NCBI GenBank assembly: GCA_903888815.1 | Contig: CAISVC010000160.1 | Coordinates: forward strand, 1 to 11,988 | DNA: 11,988 nt | Direction of reading: 5' to 3' | Source: an uncultured Fibrobacterota bacterium | Lineage (GTDB): Bacteria > Fibrobacterota > Chitinivibrionia > Chitinivibrionales > Chitinispirillaceae | Shown: positions 6,567-11,988 of the stretch, piece after piece | Numbering within the stretch: the stretch's first letter is position 1 | How the letters are laid out: every line of letters starts with the position of its first letter | Position numbers and translations under genes: made by a program | Notes under the pieces: generated by a model | The model's database searches: none | The model's input: only the letters and a program-made list of their open reading frames with translations | What the model was told of the DNA's origin: nothing

Positions 6567-7802
6567 GTGATCAACGGAAGCGACACTGGTTTTGTCCTCA
6601 TGTCCGCGGCGCTCGTAATGCTCATGACTTCGCCGGGCCTCGCCTTTTTCTACGGCGGCCTTGTCAGAAGAAAGAACGTGCTTTCGACCATGATGCAGTC
6701 GTTTTTCCTGCTCTGCCTGCTCAGCGTGCAATGGGTGCTGTTCGGCTACAGCCTCGCTTTCGGGCCCGACATCGGCCACGTTATCGGCAGCCTTTCATGG
6801 ATCGGACTCAAAAATGTATCGATGGCGCCGAACCCGGATTACAGCGCGACCATTCCGCATGCGCTCTTTGCCGTTTTCCAGATGATGTTCGCGGTCATCA
6901 CGCCGGCGCTCATTACCGGCGCGTTCGCCGAACGTATGAAATTCGCCTCTTTTGCCCTATTCAGCCTGCTCTGGGCCACGCTCGTATACGATCCGGTCTG
7001 CCACTGGGTCTGGGGTTCCGGAGGCTGGCTTAAAACAATTGGCGTGCTCGATTTCGCCGGCGGCAGCGTGGTGCACCTCTCTTCCGGCGTTTCGGCTTTA
7101 GTGTGCGCGCTCATGCTCGGCAGGCGGAAAGGCTACCCGAACGAGCCGCTCCCGCCGCATAATATGACCTATGTTCTTCTCGGCGCAAGCCTTCTCTGGT
7201 TCGGCTGGTTCGGGTTCAATGCCGGCAGCGCGCTCGCTGCCAACGGGCTGGCGGTCTCCGCGTTTATCGCCACGAATACCGCGGCGGCGGTTGCGGCGCT
7301 CACCTGGATGGCGATCGAATGGATCTCTGCCGGCAAACCCACCGTTCTGGGCGGCGCAACCGGCGCGGTGGCCGGGCTCGCCACCATAACGCCGGCATCG
7401 GGCTACGTTTCGGTCGGCTCAGCCATGCTCATCGGCATCATGGCCGGCATGGTGTGCTATTCGGCAGTTGTTTTTGTCAAGCAGAAGCTGACCTACGACG
7501 ACAGCCTCGACGCATTCGGCGTGCATGGCATCGGCGGCATGATCGGCATGCTTGCGACCGGGCTTTTCGCGCAGAAGGTGATCAACGGTGCGGGTAATAA
7601 CGGGCTGTTCTTCGGCAATGCGGGACTCCTCGGCGCGCAGGCTGTCGCGGTCGGCGTGGTTGTCGTTTATTCGATACTTTTAACCTTTGCTCTTCTGAAA
7701 CTTATCGATCTGGTGCTCGGTCTGCGCGTCAACGACGAGGAGGAACTCATCGGCCTCGACCACACGCAACACAAGGAAAGCGCTTATACGCTTCTGGACT
7801 GA
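6567..7802 (+). CDS. amtB: Ammonium transporter (Amt family)
   Basis: Inner-membrane trimeric channel that moves ammonium/ammonia. The protein is 411 aa with about 11 membrane helices. The start is GTG 6567, with AAAGGAG 5 nt upstream; a longer frame back to 6507 is rejected because it reads through a hairpin and T-tract. Family residues are present: LAFFYGGLVRRKN, the phenylalanine-gate region FQMMFAVITPALI, VWGSGGWL, LDFAGGSVVH (Asp162, His170), GWFGFNAGSA and FGVHGIGGMIG (His320). His170 and His320 form the pore twin-histidine pair and keep the spacing of E. coli His168/His318. No cleavable signal peptide is seen; the protein begins close to helix 1. A PII gene follows after 17 bp, the usual regulatory partner. 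The C-terminal cytosolic tail (LRVNDEEELIGLDHTQH) is where PII would dock. Confidence 0.96.
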   Translation: MINGSDTGFVLMSAALVMLMTSPGLAFFYGGLVRRKNVLSTMMQSFFLLCLLSVQWVLFGYSLAFGPDIGHVIGSLSWIGLKNVSMAPNPDYSATIPHALFAVFQMMFAVITPALITGAFAERMKFASFALFSLLWATLVYDPVCHWVWGSGGWLKTIGVLDFAGGSVVHLSSGVSALVCALMLGRRKGYPNEPLPPHNMTYVLLGASLLWFGWFGFNAGSALAANGLAVSAFIATNTAAAVAALTWMAIEWISAGKPTVLGGATGAVAGLATITPASGYVSVGSAMLIGIMAGMVCYSAVVFVKQKLTYDDSLDAFGVHGIGGMIGMLATGLFAQKVINGAGNNGLFFGNAGLLGAQAVAVGVVVVYSILLTFALLKLIDLVLGLRVNDEEELIGLDHTQHKESAYTLLD

Positions 7803-7819
7803 AACGAAAGGACAAACAC

Positions 7820-8161
7820 ATGAAACTCGTAATCGCGATCCTGCAGTCGCATAAACTCGATGCGGTGATGAAAGCTCTTGACGAAAGAGAAATCTATCTG
7901 AAAACCGTAAGCAATGTCCTCGGGTGCGGGAGGCAGAAGGGCGTATCGGAAGTGTACCGCGGCGTCCGCGAGGCCGGCAACCTCATTAAAAAAGTTCGGC
8001 TTGAGATCGCGGTCAACGACAGCTATCTCCAACCGACCGTCGAGGCGATCATAAAGGGGGCACAGACCGGCAAGATCGGCGACGGAAAAATCTTCGTTCT
8101 TGAGCTTGCCGAGTGTATCCGCATACGGACCGGCGAGACCGGCGGCGTGGCGATAGGATAA
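7820..8161 (+). CDS. PII nitrogen-regulatory protein (GlnK/GlnB family) lacking Tyr51
   Basis: Trimeric signal protein that senses ATP/ADP and 2-oxoglutarate and blocks Amt channels with its T-loop. The 113-aa length is normal, and numbering aligns one-to-one with E. coli GlnK. Conserved ligand residues are Gln39 in GCGRQKG, Lys58, TGKIGDGKIF (83-92, Lys90), Arg101 and Arg103 (IRIRTGE). The T-loop reads YRGVREAGN, so position 51 is Glu and position 49 Val; both the uridylylated Tyr51 and the phosphorylated Ser49 of other PII proteins are absent. Tyr46 is kept. Related PII proteins with a GCG.QKG...LLKKV pattern and no Tyr51 are known from several phyla, so control is probably by effector binding alone. 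ATG 7820 has AAAGGA upstream. Co-transcribed with amtB; the order is amtB then PII, the reverse of enteric glnK-amtB. I give no symbol because glnB and glnK cannot be told apart. Confidence 0.94.
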   Translation: MKLVIAILQSHKLDAVMKALDEREIYLKTVSNVLGCGRQKGVSEVYRGVREAGNLIKKVRLEIAVNDSYLQPTVEAIIKGAQTGKIGDGKIFVLELAECIRIRTGETGGVAIG

Positions 8162-8315
8162 ATTTGTTCTCTTGGCTTTTTTGCTGCGTTAGTCAGGACA
8201 GTACGTGACAGCAGCTGACCGCTACGTGTCTGAATGCTCCGGCGGAAGAACATTTTCAATAAGATTCACCTCTCCAGCAATCGATTTGTTATCACGATCC
8301 GGTACGGCAGGTTAT

Positions 8316-8343
8316 TTGCCACGAATTTCGCGGATAATATAGA
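8316..8343 (+). promoter_or_regulatory. Candidate sigma-70-type promoter for the beta-helix/rsmE unit
   Basis: TTGCCA (8316-8321) and TATAGA (8338-8343) are separated by 16 bp; they match 5 of 6 and 4 of 6 consensus bases. The predicted start near 8350 would leave a leader of about 55 nt. The rest of the 245-bp gap after the PII gene (8162-8406) shows no gene and no clear terminator. Confidence 0.35.
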
Positions 8344-8406
8344 TTTGGAGAGTACTTTGTAGTGCAATAGCTGCCGATAAAAACCCTTCCCAACACGGAG
8401 ATTCCC

Positions 8407-9633
8407 ATGAAAAGAGAAATCGCATTGCTTATTATTACAGCCCTGGCGGTCAATCTGCAGGCGGGCAAAAAAATCGCAGTTCCCAAAGACGCGCCCACGA
8501 TTGAGGCGGGGCTTGACCGTGCCGATGCCGGCGATACGGTTTTTGTCAGCAAGGGGACCTACAAGGAATCAATCGTCCTTAAAGACGAAGTCGCGCTCAT
8601 CGGTGAATCAGTCGAGGGAACCGTTATCCGCGGCAACAAGCGCGGCGCGGTGGTCAGAGGCGCGGACAAGGCGGTAATCAGAAATTTCACCATTGAAAAC
8701 GGCGAAAAGGGGATCCTGTGCGAGAGTATCTCAATGACGATCGAGCATAACTGCGTCTGCGGCAATAAAGGCAGCGGCATCCACTGCCTGGTCACGCTGC
8801 CGATGATCCGGAATAACGTCGTGTACCGGAACGGATGGACCGGCATTTTCTGCGAAACGGTCAGGAGCATTAAAACCCTTGTCGAGCACAACGTTATTGC
8901 TGAGAACGGGTACAGCGGCATCATGCTGGCCGGCAACAGCGAGGTGCTGATCCAGAACAACGTTTTTTTCCGCAACAAGCAGTTCGGCCTCTGGGTCAAC
9001 GAAGGGGCGCGGCGCAGCCGCATCGTCTGCAACGATTTCTACATGAACCGTGATGCCTATAATAATTATGCGCAGGTTGACAAAACGAATCTCGCGATTG
9101 ATCCCGGATATTCCGAAAAATCGCTTGACAAGTCCCCTGCGGTGCTTTTCTCGACCCCCGCGGAAGCGCTCAAGGAAAGGGGCAAGGACGGAAAAAACAT
9201 GGGTCTCATCAGCGAACAGGAGATGATCCAGAGGGTGCTTGACGCCGAGAAAAACAAATACCCGTCAATACCTGCGTTTGACCAGGACAATGACGGCATC
9301 CCCGACGTCCGGGACAAATGCCCGAACCTTCCTGAAGACAGGGACGGCTTTGAGGATGAAGACGGGTGCCCGGACTATGATAATGACAAAGACGGCATTC
9401 CTGATTCGGCCGATGTGTGTCCTAATGCGCCCGAGATCCATAACGGCTACAAAGATGATGACGGCTGCCCGGACGAAGTGCCGCCGAATTGGAAACCCGG
9501 ATTGCAGGGTGGTACTGCTCCGGCACCTGATATTTCCAAAAAATTTATTGATACGGTGAAAAAAACTGTTCCTAAACCGGCAGCAGCCGATACGGCGAAG
9601 AAAACACAGCCGAAAAATCCGGCTGGAAAGTAA
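8407..9633 (+). CDS. Secreted right-handed beta-helix protein with thrombospondin type-3 repeats
   Basis: A 408-aa exported protein of unknown specific role. Residues 1-19 form a signal peptide (MKREIALLIITALAVNLQA). From about 25 to 240 is a parallel beta-helix of the NosD/DUF1565 kind: it opens with PTIEAGLDRADAGDTVFVSKG and continues with coils rich in N-N-V, N-V-I-A-E-N-G and S-G-I units. Residues 292-356 hold calcium-binding thrombospondin type-3 repeats (DQDNDGIPD, DNDKDGIPD, each with a following CP and DGCPD). The tail (357-408) is rich in Pro, Lys, Ala and Thr and shows no OmpA-like peptidoglycan-binding domain, which often follows such repeats. The start is ATG 8407 with CGGAG upstream. 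rsmE follows after 8 bp. The beta-helix could bind or cleave polysaccharide, but no catalytic signature is recognised. Fold call is fairly sure, function unknown. Confidence 0.85.
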   Translation: MKREIALLIITALAVNLQAGKKIAVPKDAPTIEAGLDRADAGDTVFVSKGTYKESIVLKDEVALIGESVEGTVIRGNKRGAVVRGADKAVIRNFTIENGEKGILCESISMTIEHNCVCGNKGSGIHCLVTLPMIRNNVVYRNGWTGIFCETVRSIKTLVEHNVIAENGYSGIMLAGNSEVLIQNNVFFRNKQFGLWVNEGARRSRIVCNDFYMNRDAYNNYAQVDKTNLAIDPGYSEKSLDKSPAVLFSTPAEALKERGKDGKNMGLISEQEMIQRVLDAEKNKYPSIPAFDQDNDGIPDVRDKCPNLPEDRDGFEDEDGCPDYDNDKDGIPDSADVCPNAPEIHNGYKDDDGCPDEVPPNWKPGLQGGTAPAPDISKKFIDTVKKTVPKPAAADTAKKTQPKNPAGK

Positions 9634-9641
9634 TTGGAAAC

Positions 9642-10415
9642 GTGCGCGACTACCGTCACTTCCTTTTCTTCACCGACCATATCGAAGCGGACCGGCTTTT
9701 TCTCGATGCAGGCGAAACCCGCCATGCGGTCGCGGTGCTCAGGCGTGGGAAAGGCGATCCGTTTATCGCCACCGACGGACAGGGCACCATGTACAAATGC
9801 ACGGTCGAATCGATCGTCAGGCAGCGGCTTGCCGGACATATTGTCAGCCGCACGCGGGTGCTGCGCCACTCATGCTCCATCCATATGCTGACAGGTCTGC
9901 CGGACCGGGCTGCGTTTGAAAGGCTTATCGGTGATCTCACTGCGCTCGGCGTCGCGCGGATTACGCCGCTTGTGTGCAGGTATTGTCAGCGGGAGTGGTG
10001 GGAACGCAGCGCGGACTCCGGGAGGCTGTCGGGACGGTTCCGCATTAAAATGATCGCCGCACTCAAGCAGTCGCTTTATCCGTATCTGCCGCGCCTCGAC
10101 CCGCCGCTGCCGTTCGGAAACATCCGTTCCGCGCTCTCCGGAAGCTGTTTCGTGGCCGACCGCGAAGGCGTTTCCTTTTCCGGAGCCCTTGACGCTGTGC
10201 GGAATCAGTCTCCGCCCTTTACCTGCCTTGTGGGGCCGCCCGGCGGCTTTGCACCGGAAGAATTTATTGCGCTCAAAACGCTCGGCGCAACAGGCGTCAA
10301 TCTGGCGCCGACCCGGCTCACCACGGAACTGGCCGCGGTGGCGCTGGCGAGCGGCATTATCGGCGCCCGGCTTACGGAAGTCCCGCTTCCGGCTTTTCCC
10401 GGTGCCGCCGCATGA
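9642..10415 (+). CDS. rsmE: Divergent RsmE-family 16S rRNA (uracil-N3) methyltransferase
   Basis: The RsmE family methylates N3 of U1498 in 16S rRNA using S-adenosylmethionine. The 257-aa length and SPOUT layout fit: an N-terminal PUA-like part (HFLFFTDHI, AGETRHAVAVLR) and a C-terminal knot with CLVGPPGGFAPEEF and LAPTRLTTELAAVALAS. The usual knot sequences are GPEGGFs.eE and LG.riLRTETA, so the Glu of GPEGG is Pro here and RTETA is TTELA. KATELGV is also changed, to DLTALGV. KQSLYPYLPRL matches the KQS..a.LP segment of some RsmE proteins, notably from Bacteroidota. The start is GTG 9642 with a weak TGGAAA upstream, 8 bp after the beta-helix gene, so likely one transcript. The substitutions leave some doubt about activity or target. 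It ends 14 bp from a convergent gene. Confidence 0.82.
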   Translation: MRDYRHFLFFTDHIEADRLFLDAGETRHAVAVLRRGKGDPFIATDGQGTMYKCTVESIVRQRLAGHIVSRTRVLRHSCSIHMLTGLPDRAAFERLIGDLTALGVARITPLVCRYCQREWWERSADSGRLSGRFRIKMIAALKQSLYPYLPRLDPPLPFGNIRSALSGSCFVADREGVSFSGALDAVRNQSPPFTCLVGPPGGFAPEEFIALKTLGATGVNLAPTRLTTELAAVALASGIIGARLTEVPLPAFPGAAA

Positions 10416-10429
10416 TTGCCTGCCGTTTC

Positions 10430-11161
10430 TTACCTCTTGACAAGAACTATGATATTGAATTCGTGCGAGAAGAATCGTTCGCGGTAACCAACTGACTTGT
10501 AGGGGAAATAATCTTTTGTCATCCCGTAGTGAACGGGGTACCAGTACCGCAGCGAATAGCTGGCCGCGACGCCGAACAGCGGGGAAACGATAATTTCAAA
10601 ACCAAGTCCGCAGTGGATGCTGGCGCTGAACATGACTTTATTGCCTTCAACATAGGGATCGCCGGTCACCTGTATCTGTGAATTCCCGAGAACCTCCTCA
10701 CGTTCCCTGATCCTGGTGATATGCGCCCCTCCACCGCCAAGCAGAAACCACTGGCCGTTGGGCGCGACTTTGAACGGACAGTGCAGTTCCGCAACGCACC
10801 CGCCGTGGAAAAGCGCCGTCGTGAGCAGGGTCGGCTCAAAAGTCACAACGCCATTTACATCCGTGACCGGGATCGCCGCCAGCGTATCGTCCGCGGCAGA
10901 GCCATATTTGATATCAGCTGCTATCTGTAAACGTAGTGTATGTCCGAGCGGCCATCGTTTTCCCATTATAATGCCGCCAGTAAAGAGGTTGTTTCTGTCC
11001 AGCGACTCGGTATGGTTGCCGCCGAAATCCAGAAATCCTCTCCGCTCGCTGTAATCGATGGAGAGCCCGAACAGCGGCAGGTTATCTATCGGCTCGGTGC
11101 CGGTTGCGTTTACCATTATCGAAAGCAATAACAGCTGTGCAAGGGTATTTATTTTTTTCAT
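10430..11161 (-). CDS. Predicted outer-membrane beta-barrel protein
   Basis: Unknown protein of 243 aa from ATG 11161. The N-terminus MKKINTLAQLLLLSIMVNA is a signal peptide. The mature part has alternating hydrophobic/polar strands with aromatic residues and Gly-rich turns (FLLGGGGAHI, HCGLGFEIIVSPLFGVAASYSLRYWYP), typical of 8-10-stranded OmpA-like or porin-like barrels. The C-terminus (HEFNIIVLVKR) is strand-like but lacks the classic terminal Phe/Trp. I choose ATG 11161 because it begins the signal peptide. A longer frame from ATG 11233 would add 24 charged residues (MHLDCFRQRQVENLSLL) in front, but that ATG overlaps the stop of the upstream gene (TAATG) and so may matter. No good ribosome binding site precedes 11161. 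I do not recognise a specific family. Confidence 0.7.
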   Translation of the reverse strand: MKKINTLAQLLLLSIMVNATGTEPIDNLPLFGLSIDYSERRGFLDFGGNHTESLDRNNLFTGGIIMGKRWPLGHTLRLQIAADIKYGSAADDTLAAIPVTDVNGVVTFEPTLLTTALFHGGCVAELHCPFKVAPNGQWFLLGGGGAHITRIREREEVLGNSQIQVTGDPYVEGNKVMFSASIHCGLGFEIIVSPLFGVAASYSLRYWYPVHYGMTKDYFPYKSVGYRERFFSHEFNIIVLVKR

Positions 11162-11186
11162 GGTGCGTATCTTTTCATCTCGCAGT

Positions 11187-11211
11187 AGAGACAGGTTTTC
11201 AACCTGTCTCT
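11187..11211. repeat. Perfect 11-bp hairpin between the glycosyltransferase and barrel genes
   Basis: AGAGACAGGTT (11187-11197), a 3-nt loop TTC, and AACCTGTCTCT (11201-11211). One G-T pair and one G-C pair extend it to 13 bp. It has no T-tract on either strand, so it is not a classical terminator. It may be a dispersed palindromic repeat, an mRNA processing or stability site, or a translational control hairpin lying 25 nt ahead of the barrel ATG. Confidence 0.65.
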
Positions 11212-11232
11212 GCCGAAAACAATCCAAATGCA

Positions 11233-11988
11233 TTAGTATCTGACCCCGCCGATTTCCTCCAGAAGCCCTAACGTCTCACGGCATACGGTTTCGGGCTCGA
11301 TGCCGTTCAGGTTCCCGGCACTTGACGACCTGATAACTTTACACCTGACATGATAGGGTCCCCACCGGACAAAGTTCTCGGCGTGCGCGGTATAAAGGCC
11401 CACCACCGGCACCCCCCGCGCCGCCGCAGCATGAATGAGCGCGGTGTCGGGCGAAACAAGCAGCGAACAGACGCCGATGAGCTCGGTCACCGTTAAAAAA
11501 GAATATCCCGGTACCGCGATGCAGGCGGTATTTCCCGCGGCAATTTTCTCGGCCCACAAACGCTGTTCTCCTACGGCAAAAAGCGCCATTTTCAAGCGGG
11601 CCATCCGCTTTGAAAGCCGGGAAATGAGTCCGGCAAACCGTTCATACGGCCACTGCCGGTATTCGTTGCCTGCGGACAGGTTGACAGCGATAAGCGTCCC
11701 CCCTGCCTTATAGCGGTTGACAAATTGAGAAGCGGTTTCCTTATCGGAAGACGCCGAATAAATTTCAAAAGGCTGCTGGTCCGGGAACTTTTTTCCCGTG
11801 AGCACTTCGCCGGCAGCCAGCATCCGGTCTGCCAGGTGGGTTTCGCGGCAGCCGATATGGATATGGTAGCGGTCGGCGATGTACTCCTTTTCTATCCCGA
11901 CGCGCACGGTGCCGCGACCCGCACAACAGCTTATCAAAAAATTGGTGCGGGAAAAGCCCGGGGTCAAATCGATAACCGCGTCAAAACG
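11233..11988 (-). CDS. Glycosyltransferase family 9 (LPS heptosyltransferase type), 5' end outside window
   Basis: GT9 enzymes move heptose or related sugars from ADP-sugar donors onto the LPS core at the inner membrane. The frame is open to the right edge (RFDAVIDLTPGFSRTNFL, matching the usual DxViDl.p..rs of the N-terminal domain), so the true start lies beyond 11988; an apparent TTG start at 11967 is internal. In the C-terminal domain AVNLSAGNEYRQWPYERFAGLI matches the donor-side motif. SPDTALIHAAAARGVPVVGLY and the following NFVRWGPYH match the D[TS]..mHlAaA.g.PvvaLfg and WGPY motifs. About 252 codons are visible against about 330-350 for the family. The stop TAA (11235-11233) overlaps an ATG for the next frame. 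Which core sugar it adds cannot be told. Confidence 0.88.
   Translation of the reverse strand, partial: RFDAVIDLTPGFSRTNFLISCCAGRGTVRVGIEKEYIADRYHIHIGCRETHLADRMLAAGEVLTGKKFPDQQPFEIYSASSDKETASQFVNRYKAGGTLIAVNLSAGNEYRQWPYERFAGLISRLSKRMARLKMALFAVGEQRLWAEKIAAGNTACIAVPGYSFLTVTELIGVCSLLVSPDTALIHAAAARGVPVVGLYTAHAENFVRWGPYHVRCKVIRSSSAGNLNGIEPETVCRETLGLLEEIGGVRY

Noticed and set aside
8185..8235. Imperfect inverted repeat with ACGT cores after the PII gene
   Set aside because: Only short paired segments with internal loops and no T-tract; not convincing as a terminator or operator.

Overview
The window is chromosomal DNA from a Gram-negative bacterium. Evidence for this is a predicted outer-membrane barrel, a secreted beta-helix protein, a heptosyltransferase-type glycosyltransferase and GC-rich codon use in the genes. 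The signal-peptide beta-helix protein with thrombospondin type-3 repeats, together with a PII protein of the Tyr51-less type, would fit a Fibrobacterota-, Bacteroidota- or deltaproteobacteria-like lineage. That placement is a guess; the sequence contains no rRNA or other phylogenetic marker.

Layout. (1) Minus strand, 6125 down to 1: a potassium-uptake locus in the order kdpF (29 aa, easily missed), kdpA, kdpB, kdpC, then a 306-bp gap, then the N-terminal half of the sensor kinase kdpD, which runs off the left edge. The gap holds a nested palindromic, MITE-like repeat (1480-1614). It seems to split a small unknown reading frame that starts just after kdpC and ends inside kdpD. (2) 6126-6566: a 441-bp divergent intergenic region. 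It has AT-rich inverted repeats next to kdpF, an orphan plus-strand terminator-like hairpin (6317-6350), and a second hairpin plus T-tract just ahead of the amtB ribosome binding site. (3) Plus strand, 6567-8161: an ammonium channel gene (amtB) followed by a PII signalling gene whose T-loop has Glu where the uridylylated Tyr51 normally sits. (4) Plus strand, 8407-10415: a secreted beta-helix/TSP type-3 repeat protein followed after 8 bp by a divergent RsmE-family 16S rRNA methyltransferase. (5) Minus strand, 11988-10430: the 3' part of a family 9 glycosyltransferase (LPS heptosyltransferase type) and a predicted outer-membrane beta-barrel protein, joined by a TAATG overlap and a perfect 11-bp hairpin.

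How it works together. KdpFABC is the ATP-driven high-affinity K+ pump, and KdpD is the kinase that normally controls it with KdpE; kdpE is not visible here. AmtB imports ammonium and PII gates it in response to ATP/ADP and 2-oxoglutarate. K+ and NH4+ have nearly the same ionic radius, so the head-to-head arrangement of their transporters is notable, but I see no direct proof of shared control. I found no CRISPR array, tRNA, rRNA, intact insertion sequence or defence system. The least explained sequences are the kdpC-kdpD gap and the kdpF-amtB gap.
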